Assembly: GCF_009671205.1 (NCBI RefSeq)
Contig: NZ_CP045309.1
Coordinates: 3,472,001-3,536,000, forward strand
Reading direction: 5' to 3'
Source: Micromonospora terminaliae
GTDB taxonomy: Bacteria > Actinomycetota > Actinomycetes > Mycobacteriales > Micromonosporaceae
Length of the DNA stretch: 64,000 nt
The notes under the pieces were generated by a model. It searched no databases. It worked only from the letters and a program-made list of their open reading frames with translations, and was not told the origin of the DNA. The position numbers were made by a program, and so were the translations under genes. Of the stretch, positions 27,016 through 36,979 are shown in pieces. Numbering within the stretch: the first letter of the stretch is position 1; every line of letters starts with the position of its first letter.

Positions 27016-27792
27016 TCACGCCTGCCTCGGCAGGGTGAGCACCTCGGCCCCGTCCTCGGTGATGGCGATCGTGTGCTCGCTGTGCGCCGTCCGGCAGCCG
27101 GTCGCGCTGCGCAGCGTCCAGCCGTCGGCGTCGGTGCGGAGCTCGGCGGTGTCCGCCATGACCCACGGCTCCAGGGCCAGCAACAGCCCGGGGCGCAGCC
27201 GGTATCCCCGGCCGGGCCGCCCCGTGTTCGGGACGTGCGGGTCCTGGTGCATCGTCGACCCGACGCCATGACCACCGAACTCGGTGTTGACCGTGTAGCC
27301 CGCCTCGCGGAGGACCGAACCGATGGCATGGGAGATGTCACCGATGCGCGCCCCCGGCCCGGCCGCGGCGATCCCCGCCCGCAACGCGCGCTCGGTCGCG
27401 CCGATCAGCGCGACGCTCTCCGGCGGCTCCGCGCCGCCCACGACGAAGCTGACGGCCGAGTCGGCGACCACCCCGCCGCTGGAGACGGCGAGGTCGAGCG
27501 TCAGCAGATCGCCGTCGGCGAGCGCGTAGTCGTGGGGCAGCCCGTGGAGCACGGCATCGTTGACCGACGTGCAGATGTAGTGCCCGAAAGGCCCGCGTCC
27601 GAAGGACGGCTCGTAGTCGACGTAGCAGGACTTCCCGCCGGCCTCGGTGATCATGGCCTGGGCCCAGCGGTCGATGTCCAGGAGGTTCGTGCCCACCTCG
27701 CAGCGACTCCGCAGGGTCCGCAGGATGTCGGCGACCAGGGCGCCGGCCGCCCTGGCTCGGGGCAGCTCGGTGGGGCTCAGGATCTCGATCAT
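27016..27792 (-). CDS. map: Type I methionine aminopeptidase
   Basis: 258-residue metalloprotease that removes initiator methionine. The ligands are visible: Asp in LTLDLAVS, Asp in VVADSAVSF, His in FGGHGVGSTMH, Glu in LALEPWVM and Glu in AHSEHTIAI. The substrate-loop histidine is in YICTSVNDAVLHGLP. ATG 27792 (MIEILSPTELP) has AAGG 8 nt upstream and was preferred to an in-frame start at 27834. It is divergent from an XRE regulator. The canonical housekeeping copy normally sits elsewhere (near secY/adk), so this may be a second paralogue. Confidence 0.92.
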   Translation of the reverse strand: MIEILSPTELPRARAAGALVADILRTLRSRCEVGTNLLDIDRWAQAMITEAGGKSCYVDYEPSFGRGPFGHYICTSVNDAVLHGLPHDYALADGDLLTLDLAVSSGGVVADSAVSFVVGGAEPPESVALIGATERALRAGIAAAGPGARIGDISHAIGSVLREAGYTVNTEFGGHGVGSTMHQDPHVPNTGRPGRGYRLRPGLLLALEPWVMADTAELRTDADGWTLRSATGCRTAHSEHTIAITEDGAEVLTLPRQA

Positions 27793-27847
27793 GCGACGCC
27801 TTACTCGTTTCGGCACAATAAATATCCCGGCCATACTATCCCGGTAC

Positions 27848-27853
27848 TACAAT
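27848..27853 (+). promoter_or_regulatory. -10 box for leaderless XRE transcript
   Basis: TACAAT, 7 nt before ATG 27861 with no Shine-Dalgarno. Upstream, between map and this gene, TATCCCGG is repeated twice (about 27823-27845), a possible operator for the encoded regulator. Confidence 0.6.
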
Positions 27854-27860
27854 CGGCGGC

Positions 27861-28163
27861 ATGGTCCGGTTGCCGCTCACTCCCGCAGAGGTCGAGCGCG
27901 GTCAGCGCCTCGGCGCCCTCCTGCGCCAGGCCAGGGGCGAGCGCTCGATGCTCGTCACCGCGCTGGACGCGGGTGTCTCGCCGGAGACCCTCCGGAAGAT
28001 CGAGTCCGGTCGCGTGGCCACCCCCGCCTTCCCGACCATCGCGGCCATCGCCGACGTTCTCGGCCTCTCCCTCGACGCCGTGTGGGCGGAGATCAACCAG
28101 GCGGACGGCGCCGCCGGTCCCGCGAGGTCGGGCCGCCACGCCCGCGAGCGGCTGGCCTCGTAG
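27861..28163 (+). CDS. XRE-family helix-turn-helix regulator
   Basis: 100 residues. The HTH_3-type domain spans ~15-75: LGALLRQARGERSMLVTALD, GVSPETLRKIESGR, then FPTIAAIADVLGLSLDAVW. A short basic tail follows. It is divergent from map, separated by 68 bp, and probably regulates that intergenic region. It appears to be leaderless, with TACAAT 7 nt before ATG. Confidence 0.9.
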   Translation: MVRLPLTPAEVERGQRLGALLRQARGERSMLVTALDAGVSPETLRKIESGRVATPAFPTIAAIADVLGLSLDAVWAEINQADGAAGPARSGRHARERLAS

Positions 28164-28293
28164 CTCCGGCGGCCGGCCGGGTGGCGGTGGTCGGCGCCCG
28201 CGTCGTCGTCGTCGAAGACCTCCGACCGGACCCGGTAGAGCCGGACGACACGCGGATCGTCGAGCTGCGCGAGCTTCCCCGCCCGACGCCAGC

Positions 28294-29055
28294 TCAGGAG
28301 ATCCGGCGACGGTAGGTGACGCCGGCGAACACGTAGGCCACGACGAGAATGCCGACGCACCAGCCGAGGGCGATCCAGATGTCGGTGCCGACCTTCTGCT
28401 CGGTGTACAGGTCCCGGATCGCGTTGACGATGGAGGTGACCGGCTGGTGCTCGGCGAACGCGCGCACCGGGCCGGGCATGGAGCCCGTGGGCACGAAGGC
28501 CGAGCTGATGAACGGCAGGAAGACGAGCGGGTAGGAGAACGCGCTCGCGCCGTCGACCGACTTCGCCGTGAGTCCGGGGATCACGGCGATCCAGGTCAGC
28601 GCCAGGGTGAACAGGACCAGGATCCCGGCGACCGCGAGCCACGCCAGGACCCCCGCCCCGGTGCGGAAGCCGATGAGGAGGGCGACTCCGATCACCACCA
28701 CGAGCGAGATCAGGTTGGCGACCAGCGAGGTCAGGACGTGCGCCCACAGCACGGCGGACCGGGCGATCGGCATGGACTGGAACCGTTCGAAGATGCCGCC
28801 CTGCAGGTCCAGGAACAGCCGGTAGGCGGTGTAGGAGATGCCCGACGCGATCGTGATGAGCAGGATGCCGGGCAGCAGGTAGTTCACGTACGAGTCGGAC
28901 CCGGTCTCGATGGCGCCGCCGAAGACGTAGACGAACAGCAGCAGGAAGGCGATCGGCATGATCGCCGTGGTGATGATGGTGTCCGGGCTGCGGGCGATGT
29001 GCCGCAGCGAACGCCCCAGGAGCACGGCGGTGTCGTCGAGGAAGTGCTTGTTCAT
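28294..29055 (-). CDS. ABC-2 type transporter permease
   Basis: 253 residues with six predicted membrane segments, starting near IMPIAFLLLFVYVFGG. The conserved ABC-2 signature region VFLPFISSAFVPTGSMP and the terminal helix pair are present. The DrrB-like topology fits an exporter of drugs or lipids. ATG 29055 overlaps the ATPase stop by ATGA, so the two subunits are coupled. It is convergent with the XRE gene ending at 28163. Confidence 0.92.
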   Translation of the reverse strand: MNKHFLDDTAVLLGRSLRHIARSPDTIITTAIMPIAFLLLFVYVFGGAIETGSDSYVNYLLPGILLITIASGISYTAYRLFLDLQGGIFERFQSMPIARSAVLWAHVLTSLVANLISLVVVIGVALLIGFRTGAGVLAWLAVAGILVLFTLALTWIAVIPGLTAKSVDGASAFSYPLVFLPFISSAFVPTGSMPGPVRAFAEHQPVTSIVNAIRDLYTEQKVGTDIWIALGWCVGILVVAYVFAGVTYRRRIS

Positions 29056-29849
29056 CGCTGTTCCTTGTCCGTTGCGGCGCCGACGAGGGTGAGGAAGACG
29101 TCTTCGAGGGTCGGTTGCTTCTCGACGTACTCGATTTCGGCCGGTGGCAGGAGCCGCTTGAGCTCGTCGAGGGTGCCGTTCACGATGATCCGGCCCTCGT
29201 GGAGGATCGCGATGCGGTCGGCGAGCTGCTCCGCCTCGTCGAGGTACTGGGTGGTGAGCAGCACCGTCGTGCCGCCCCGGGCGAGTTCCCGGACGGCCTG
29301 CCACACCTCGATGCGCGCCTCCGGGTCCAGCCCGGTCGTCGGCTCGTCGAGGAAGATGACCGGCGGGTTCCCGATGAGGCTCATCGCGATGTCGAGGCGG
29401 CGGCGCATGCCTCCGGAGTACGTCGCCACCCGCCGGTTGCCCGCCTCGGTCAGCGAGAAGCGCCGCAGCAGGTCGTCGGCGATGGCACCCGGGTCCTTGA
29501 GGTGCCGCAGCCTGGCGACCAGGACGAGGTTCTCCCGGCCGCTGAGGACCTGGTCGACCGCCGCGAACTGCCCGGTGAGGCTGATGGACTCGCGCACGTC
29601 GGCGGCCTGTGTCGCGACGTCGAAGCCGTTGACGCGGGCGGTCCCGGCGTCGGCCTTGAGCAGCGTGGACAGGATCTTCACCATCGTGGTCTTGCCGGCC
29701 CCGTTCGAGCCGAGCAGAGCGAAGATGCTGCCCCGTGCCACGTCGACGTCCACGCCGCGCAGCACCGTGACCTGCTTGAACGACTTCTCCAGGCCTCGCA
29801 CGCGTATCGCGGGCTGCTCGACCTGAGGTTCCGTTGGGGGGATGCTCAT
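29052..29849 (-). CDS. ABC transporter ATP-binding protein, DrrA-like
   Basis: 265 residues. Walker A is LLGSNGAGKTT, the signature YSGGMRRRLDIAMSL, and Walker B VIFLDEPTTGLDPEAR. The C-terminal extension ends in PTLEDVFLTLVG, typical of DrrA-type daunorubicin-resistance ATPases. It pairs with the downstream ABC-2 permease. Probable efflux system, regulated by the PadR gene upstream at 30621-31019. Confidence 0.93.
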   Translation of the reverse strand: MSIPPTEPQVEQPAIRVRGLEKSFKQVTVLRGVDVDVARGSIFALLGSNGAGKTTMVKILSTLLKADAGTARVNGFDVATQAADVRESISLTGQFAAVDQVLSGRENLVLVARLRHLKDPGAIADDLLRRFSLTEAGNRRVATYSGGMRRRLDIAMSLIGNPPVIFLDEPTTGLDPEARIEVWQAVRELARGGTTVLLTTQYLDEAEQLADRIAILHEGRIIVNGTLDELKRLLPPAEIEYVEKQPTLEDVFLTLVGAATDKEQR

Positions 29850-29986
29850 GGGAGCAGCATGGAGGGTTGACGCAGCGTCAGGGTCAAGCCCTCGGGACGA
29901 GGCGTCAGGCGACGCCGATCACAGCCACTCGTCGACGGCGCGCGGCGTACCGATTCCTTCGGACCAGGAGCGTTGCGTCGGCTGGC

Positions 29987-30646
29987 TCACCTCGTCGCAG
30001 TCACGGACCAGCGACGGGCCGACGCCGTTGCGGCCAGGAAGGCAGCGAGGACAATTGCCGCTTCGGTCCCGATCGCGAGCGGGGTGAGCGGGAAGTTGAG
30101 CGCCCAGCCGAATGCGGCCGCTGCTGCGGTCGCGGCCGCGATAGCGGGCGGCAGCAGTAGTGCCATCCGTGCCGCGGTGTGTCGGATGCGGGGCGCGTCG
30201 CGCAGGGCAACCCGTACGGCGAGGACGGCGCCCGCGACGACGACCGCTGCGACGCCGCCGTAAAAGACGGCGGCGGCAAGCCAGACTGGCACGCGCACGC
30301 TACGGGGCAGGTCGAATGCTGTCACGAATGCCTCGTGCAGGCCGATAACCACGAGGTAGCCCACGACGAGGGAGAGCATTCCGCCCGCGCTCGCCACGCC
30401 GAGTACCTGGCCGTACCGCGGCGGGATCCGCTCCACACCGGCTTCCTCGGCGATCCTCAGGGCGAACCCGGTGGGGTCAGGGCCGAGAAGCTCTGCCGGG
30501 TCGAGCCCGTCGGCGGCCGCTGCCTCGAGTTCGGTGCGCAGGTCGGCAGCGAGGGTCACCCGTTCGCGACGGTTGATGCCGAGAGCGCGCCACTCCCGGT
30601 CTGCGGCGGCGAGGAGGCCGTCAACGGCCGGCGTCGACGTGCTCAT
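29987..30646 (-). CDS. Membrane protein with HAAS-type N-terminal domain
   Basis: 219 residues. The N-terminal ~70 residues are a soluble helical domain (LLAAADREWRALGINRRERVTLAADL) like the HAAS/DUF1700 domains found next to PadR regulators. It is followed by four predicted membrane segments, including MLSLVVGYLVVIGLHEAF and AFGWALNFPLTPLAIGTEAA. The 5' end overlaps padR by 26 nt. PadR-HAAS pairs commonly control a nearby exporter, here the ABC-2 system downstream. Confidence 0.82.
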   Translation of the reverse strand: MSTSTPAVDGLLAAADREWRALGINRRERVTLAADLRTELEAAAADGLDPAELLGPDPTGFALRIAEEAGVERIPPRYGQVLGVASAGGMLSLVVGYLVVIGLHEAFVTAFDLPRSVRVPVWLAAAVFYGGVAAVVVAGAVLAVRVALRDAPRIRHTAARMALLLPPAIAAATAAAAAFGWALNFPLTPLAIGTEAAIVLAAFLAATASARRWSVTATR

Positions 30647-31019
30647 GGTCGTCTCCTGGGTTCGGTGGACGGATGGCGAGGGTCGCGTTCACGACGCCGG
30701 CGAACTGAGCCCACTGCTCGCGCCAGGCGTGCAGACGATCGCGGCCGGCGTCGGTGAGCCGATAGACCTTGCGGGGTGGGCCGCTGGGACTGGACTGCAG
30801 CACATTGGTGACGAGCCCCAAGCGGTGCAGGCGGGTGATCAACGGGTAGACGGTGCCGTAGCTGACCGTTCCGAATCCGGCGGTGTCGAGTCGGCGGACG
30901 AGCTCGTAGCCGTGGGCCGGCTCGGCGGAAAGCAGCGCAAGCAGGCACATGTCCAGGCAGCCGCGCAGCAGCTGCGCATGCCGCTCCGCCGCGTCATCAG
31001 ATCGATCTGCCGCTACCAT
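30621..31019 (-). CDS. PadR-family transcriptional regulator
   Basis: 132 residues with a winged helix-turn-helix: LLRGCLDMCLLALLSAEPAH, GYELVRRLDTAGFG, SYGTVYPLITRLHRLGLV, then the wing QSSPSGPPRKVYRLTDAG. PadR proteins repress exporters and respond to small molecules or cell-envelope stress. ATG 31019 is chosen because TATTAT lies exactly 7 nt upstream with no Shine-Dalgarno; the in-frame start at 31028 would fall inside that -10 box. First gene of the padR-HAAS-ABC block. Confidence 0.92.
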   Translation of the reverse strand: MVAADRSDDAAERHAQLLRGCLDMCLLALLSAEPAHGYELVRRLDTAGFGTVSYGTVYPLITRLHRLGLVTNVLQSSPSGPPRKVYRLTDAGRDRLHAWREQWAQFAGVVNATLAIRPPNPGDDHEHVDAGR

Positions 31020-31025
31020 GTGCCA

Positions 31026-31046
31026 CATAATACGGCCGGTACTATG
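31026..31046. promoter_or_regulatory. Putative PadR operator overlapping its own -10 box
   Basis: A 21-bp inverted repeat, CATAATAC...GTACTATG, with 8 of 10 positions pairing around GGCCG. It contains the reverse-strand -10 box TATTAT (31027-31032), which lies 7 nt before padR ATG 31019. This predicts negative autoregulation. Confidence 0.6.
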
Positions 31047-31172
31047 CGTCGTCTAGTAGTTCTTCGTCAGAGGTCGGTAACCGCCGCTCGAGCCGGTTGA
31101 TGCCGCACTCGACGGAGTGGCACCGCGGGTGGAGAGGTGGGGGTCGAAGGCCGGCGGTCTTCGACGCGGGCC

Positions 31173-33167
31173 CTAGTTGGCGGCGGCCGGGGGCAGTGCC
31201 TCCTGGGCCACGTAGGTGCCGGTCGGCACCGTGGTGACCACCCGCTCCGGCTGCTCCGGCTCGACGTAGGGGGCCGGCGAGTCGGTGACCGCGAACTGCG
31301 TGCGGTAGAGCTCGGCGTAGAGGCCGCCGACGGCGACCAGCTCGTCGTGCCGGCCGCGCTCGACGATCCGCCCCTCGTCGAGGACGAGGATCTGGTCGGC
31401 CTCGCGGACGGTGGACAGCCGGTGCGCGATCACCAGCGCGGTGCGCCCGGTCAGCGCCACCGACAGCGCCCGCTGCACCGCCGCCTCGCTCTCCGAGTCG
31501 AGGTGCGCGGTGGCCTCGTCGAGGATCACGATCGACGGGGCCTTGAGCAGCAGCCGGGCGATGGCGATGCGCTGTTTCTCGCCGCCGGAGAAGCGGTAGC
31601 CGCGCTCGCCCACCGTGGTGTCCAGCCCGTCGGGCAGGGCCCGGACCAGGTCGGCCACCTGCGCGCCGGCCAGCGCCGCCCAGATCTCGTCGTCGGTCGC
31701 GTCCGGCTTGGCGTAGCGCAGGTTCTCCCGGATGGTCTCGTGGAACAGGTGCGAGTCCTGCGTGACCACGCCGATCTCGTCCCGGAGCGAGGCGAGCGTG
31801 GCGTCCCGGACGTCGACGCCGCCGACCAGCACCTGGCCGTCGCTCACGTCGTAGATCCGGGAGATCAGCATGGAGAGCGTGGACTTGCCCGCGCCGGAGG
31901 GGCCGACGAGGGCCACCATCTGCCCGGGCTCGACGGCGAACGAGACGCCCTTGAGCACCGGCTCGTTGACCGTGCGGTCGAGTGCGGCGACCTCCTCCAG
32001 GGAGGCCAGCGAGACCTCGGCGGCGCTCGGGTAGCGGAACCGCACGTCGCGGAACTCGACCCGGCCGTTGCCCCGCGGCACCGGCACGGCGTCGGGCTTC
32101 TCGTCGATGCCGGGGCGCAGGTCGAGCACCTCGAAGACCCGGTCGAAGGAGACCAGCGCGCTCATCACGTCGACCCGGACGTTGGACAGCGCGGTGAGCG
32201 GGCCGTAGAGCCGGGTGAGCAGCAGCGCGAGCTTGACCACGGTGCCGGCGCTGACCGCGCCGGCGACCGCGAGCCAGCCGCCGAGCCCGTAGGTGAGCGC
32301 CTGCGCCAGGGAGGCGACCAGCAGCATGGCCACGAAGAAGGTGCGCGAGTACATGGCCGACTGGATGCCGATGTCGCGGACCCGCTCGGCCCGGCCGGCG
32401 AACCGGGCCGCCTCGACGTCGGGCGACCCGAAGAGCTTGACCAGCAGGGCGCCCGAGACGTTGAACCGCTCGGTCATGGTCGCGTTCATCTTGGCGTCGA
32501 GGTTGTACGACTCGCGGGTGATCTCGGCCAGCCGCCGCCCGACCCGGCGGGCCGGGATGATGAAGATCGGCAGCAGCACCAGCGCCAGCACGGTGATCTG
32601 CCAGGAGAGCACGAGCATGGCCCCGGCGGTGAGCACCAGCTGGATGACGTTGCTGACGACGCCCGACAGCGTCGACGTGAACGCCCGCTGCGCGCCCAGC
32701 ACGTCGTTGTTGAGCCGGCTGACCAGCGCGCCGGTCTGGGTGCGGGTGAAGAACTGCAGCGGCATCCGCTGGACGTGGTCGTAGACCCGGGTGCGCAGGT
32801 CGAGGATGATGCCCTCGCCGATCCGCGCCGAATACCAGCGCTGGGCCAGCGAGAAGAGCGCGTCGGCGACGGCCAGCACGGCGATGATCAGCGCGAGCCG
32901 GACCACGGTGGCGCCCGCGTCGTCGCCACCACCGGCGATCGCGTCGATGACGTCACCGGCGAGCAGCGGGGTGGCCACCCCGATCACCGCGGCGATGACC
33001 ACGGTGACCAGGAAGACGACGATGTCGCGCCGGTAGGGCCGGGCGAACGCGACGATGCGCTTGGCGGTGCCGCGCTTGAGCTGGTGGGTGGAGATCTCGT
33101 CGCGGTTGCGCATCGACCGGAGCATGCTCCAGCCGCCCATGCCGCCACCGGCCATCGGGTTGGACAC
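31173..33167 (-). CDS. ABC exporter, fused membrane and ATPase domains
   Basis: 664-residue half-transporter. Six membrane segments occupy ~40-330 (type I exporter fold), followed by a nucleotide-binding domain: Walker A LVGPSGAGKST (~residue 430), Q-loop, signature FSGGEKQRIAIARLL, Walker B SIVILDEATAHLD and the H-loop AHRLS. It ends in a ~40-residue Pro/Glu tail. Alone on its transcript it would work as a homodimer; lipid or drug export is likely. The GTG start at 33167 has an excellent GGAGGT nearby. Confidence 0.93.
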   Translation of the reverse strand: MSNPMAGGGMGGWSMLRSMRNRDEISTHQLKRGTAKRIVAFARPYRRDIVVFLVTVVIAAVIGVATPLLAGDVIDAIAGGGDDAGATVVRLALIIAVLAVADALFSLAQRWYSARIGEGIILDLRTRVYDHVQRMPLQFFTRTQTGALVSRLNNDVLGAQRAFTSTLSGVVSNVIQLVLTAGAMLVLSWQITVLALVLLPIFIIPARRVGRRLAEITRESYNLDAKMNATMTERFNVSGALLVKLFGSPDVEAARFAGRAERVRDIGIQSAMYSRTFFVAMLLVASLAQALTYGLGGWLAVAGAVSAGTVVKLALLLTRLYGPLTALSNVRVDVMSALVSFDRVFEVLDLRPGIDEKPDAVPVPRGNGRVEFRDVRFRYPSAAEVSLASLEEVAALDRTVNEPVLKGVSFAVEPGQMVALVGPSGAGKSTLSMLISRIYDVSDGQVLVGGVDVRDATLASLRDEIGVVTQDSHLFHETIRENLRYAKPDATDDEIWAALAGAQVADLVRALPDGLDTTVGERGYRFSGGEKQRIAIARLLLKAPSIVILDEATAHLDSESEAAVQRALSVALTGRTALVIAHRLSTVREADQILVLDEGRIVERGRHDELVAVGGLYAELYRTQFAVTDSPAPYVEPEQPERVVTTVPTGTYVAQEALPPAAAN

Positions 33168-33269
33168 TCGTCACCTCCGGGTCGTCGGCAGCCGTGGACC
33201 GTCGGGGTCAATTCTCCCGACGACTACGACAACCTCGCGAGTAACCCGGATCTTCCCGGATGGTCCTTA

Positions 33270-34037
33270 CTATTCGCCCCGCCCGGCCAGGTCACGGATC
33301 CGCCGGGTCTGCGCCTCACGCTCGGCCCGCTGCTGCTCGGCGTGGCTGCGCCCGCCCGCGCCCGCGAGCAGCGCCTTGATCTCCACGATCGCGTCCCGGT
33401 TGTTGGCCAGCAGGCCCGCCGTCAGGTCGCGCACCGCGCCGTCGAGCTCCGCCGGCGGCACCACGAGGGTGGCCAGGCCGATCCGGTCCGCCTCGGCGGC
33501 GTCCATCCGGCGGCCGGTGGCGCAGATCTCCAGCGCACGGGAATAGCCGACCAGCTCGGCCAGGCGCTTGGTGCCGGCCAGGTCGGGGACCAGGCCGAGG
33601 GTCACCTCGGCCATGGAGAACTTCGCGTCCTCGGCGAGCACCCGCAGGTCGCAGGCGAGGGCGAGCTGGAAGCCGGCGCCGATGGCATGGCCCTGCACGG
33701 CGGCGATCGAGATCACGTCCGGCCGGTGCAGCCAGGTGAAGCCGCCCTGGTATTCGGCGATCCGGTCGGCGCACTCCTGCTCGGGCAGGGTGGACAGCTC
33801 GGCGAACGAGCCCGGGCCGGAGGAGCCGGCGACCGACAGGTCGAGGCCGGCGGAGAAGGCCCGCCCCTCGCCACGCACCACCACGACGCGCACGTCGCCG
33901 GGCAGTTCCCGGGAGAAGTCGCTCATCGCGCGCCACATGGCCGGGGTCTGGGCGTTGAGCACGTCGGGCCGGCACAACGTCACCGTCGCGACCGGCCCGT
34001 CGCAGTCGAGTCGTACTCCGGTCGTCTCGGCGGTCAC
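33270..34037 (-). CDS. Enoyl-CoA hydratase/isomerase family protein
   Basis: 255 residues of the crotonase fold. The oxyanion-hole segments FSAGLDLSVAG and VQGHAIGAGFQLALACDLRV are present, as is SMAEVTLGLVPDLAGTKRL. Of the two catalytic glutamates of enoyl-CoA hydratase, the second is kept (MAEV) but the first is Gln (GFQLALACD), so simple hydration is uncertain; isomerase, hydrolase or decarboxylase activity is possible. GTG 34037 chosen. Same strand as the ABC exporter, 102 bp upstream of it. Confidence 0.87.
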   Translation of the reverse strand: MTAETTGVRLDCDGPVATVTLCRPDVLNAQTPAMWRAMSDFSRELPGDVRVVVVRGEGRAFSAGLDLSVAGSSGPGSFAELSTLPEQECADRIAEYQGGFTWLHRPDVISIAAVQGHAIGAGFQLALACDLRVLAEDAKFSMAEVTLGLVPDLAGTKRLAELVGYSRALEICATGRRMDAAEADRIGLATLVVPPAELDGAVRDLTAGLLANNRDAIVEIKALLAGAGGRSHAEQQRAEREAQTRRIRDLAGRGE

Positions 34038-34083
34038 CGGACCGCCCGGAGCACGGCGCTGATGGACGACGCTGGGGGGCGGG

Positions 34084-34311
34084 TCACGCCTTCTTGCGGC
34101 GCCGGGCGCCGCCACGCTGCCGCAGCTGCACCCCGGACTCGGTGAGCACCCGGTGGATGAACCCGTAGGAGCGGCCGGTCGAGGCCGCGAGCGCACGGAT
34201 GCTCTCACCCGAGGTGTACCGCTTTACCAGGTCCTTGGCGAGCGTCTGGCGCTCGGCCCCGACGATCCGGCGACCCTTCTCAGTGCTGGTGGCTGTGCCG
34301 GTGGCTGCCAT
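34084..34311 (-). CDS. Small helix-turn-helix protein, 75 aa
   Basis: Very basic protein with a helix-turn-helix in the centre: AKDLVKRYTSGESIRALAAS, TGRSYGFIHRVLTESGVQLR, then an Arg/Lys tail (RQRGGARRRKKA). It resembles a conserved actinobacterial family of stand-alone HTH proteins of resolvase-like type, possibly a nucleoid or sporulation regulator; target unknown. ATG 34311 has GAGGA 8 nt upstream. Confidence 0.87.
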   Translation of the reverse strand: MAATGTATSTEKGRRIVGAERQTLAKDLVKRYTSGESIRALAASTGRSYGFIHRVLTESGVQLRQRGGARRRKKA

Positions 34312-34511
34312 GCTGATTCCTCACGTCCCAGACTGTGCGGTTCGGATACGGTCCCACCTATTAGACCGCCTCGGACGATCATGCGCCAGATATCAACTAT
34401 TCGCCAACCGACACGCTATGCAATGTCAGCTTCCCGATAGAGTGATCCTTCTGACCGGCCAGCCGGCGCCGTCCGGCCGGATCATGAGAGGCCGACCGCC
34501 CGGCCGACCCG

Positions 34512-34517
34512 TACGCT
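34512..34517 (+). promoter_or_regulatory. -10 box for leaderless cadD-like transcript
   Basis: TACGCT, 6 nt before GTG 34524, without a Shine-Dalgarno. Confidence 0.5.
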
Positions 34518-34523
34518 TCCCGG

Positions 34524-35120
34524 GTGCTCGACCTGCTGACCGCGGCGGCCGCCGCCGCGGGCGTCTTCGCCGCCACCAACATCGACGACATCGTCGTGCT
34601 CACCGTGTTCTTCGTGGCGGCCCGCAGCACCGGGCGCCCCAGGCCCTGGCAGATCGTCGCCGGCCAGTACGCGGGCATCGGCGCGCTGGTCGGCGTGGCC
34701 GTGGTGGTCGCCGCCGGACTGCTCGTGGTGCCCGACCCGTGGACCGGCCTGCTCGGGTTGCTGCCGATCGCGCTGGGTGTCCGCGCCCTGCTGACCCGCC
34801 GGCCCGACGGCGACGAGCCGCCCGCCGTGGTGGGCGGCCTGCTCGGCGTGGCCGGCGTGACGGTGGCCAACGGCGCCGACAACATCGCGGTCTACGTGCC
34901 GGTGTTCCGCTCGCTCGACCCGGCCACCGGCCTGGTCTGGCTGCTGGTCTTCGCGGCCCTGGTGGCGGTCTGGTGCCTGGCCGCCGCACTGCTCGGCAGC
35001 CACCCCAGGGTCGTGACCCTGGTCGGCCGGGCCGGGCACTGGCTGGTCCCGGCCGTCTTCGTCGCCCTCGGCGTGGTCATCCTGACCACCTCCGGCGTCC
35101 TCCCCCGCCTGGTCCCCTGA
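34524..35120 (+). CDS. Cadmium-resistance transporter family (CadD-like) membrane protein
   Basis: 198 residues with about five or six membrane segments. Two acidic intramembrane motifs, FAATNIDDIVVL and VANGADNIAVYVPVF, are the internal repeats typical of the CadD/LysE-related transporter group, probably metal-binding. Exported ion not known; cadmium is by family name only. GTG 34524, probable leaderless mRNA. It converges with the ABC-F gene, the two stops being 7 nt apart. Confidence 0.87.
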   Translation: MLDLLTAAAAAAGVFAATNIDDIVVLTVFFVAARSTGRPRPWQIVAGQYAGIGALVGVAVVVAAGLLVVPDPWTGLLGLLPIALGVRALLTRRPDGDEPPAVVGGLLGVAGVTVANGADNIAVYVPVFRSLDPATGLVWLLVFAALVAVWCLAAALLGSHPRVVTLVGRAGHWLVPAVFVALGVVILTTSGVLPRLVP

Positions 35121-35126
35121 CCGGGG

Positions 35127-36731
<1,605 letters not shown>

Positions 36732-36979
36732 TTCGGGGTACTCGCTCTCGGGGTTCGGCGAAGGCTGACTCAGGGCACGCGAAAGCGCCGGCGGGTCATC
36801 AGTTCCCGTCGGCGCGGGGCCGTTCAGCCTTCGCAGCGCAGCACGGGCCAATTGTACCGGGCGGCCCGCGGCGTGCCCGCCGGATTACCGCACAAGATCA
36901 TCGGGTACCGAAAACCTCGTCCGGACCCGGTCCGGTACCGCAACCACCACACACGGACTAATCGGTGATCGGGGTCAAC

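Noticed and set aside
31017..31028. Upstream PadR start at 31028 (adding WHM)
   Set aside because: It would lie inside the TATTAT -10 box; ATG 31019 fits the leaderless spacing.
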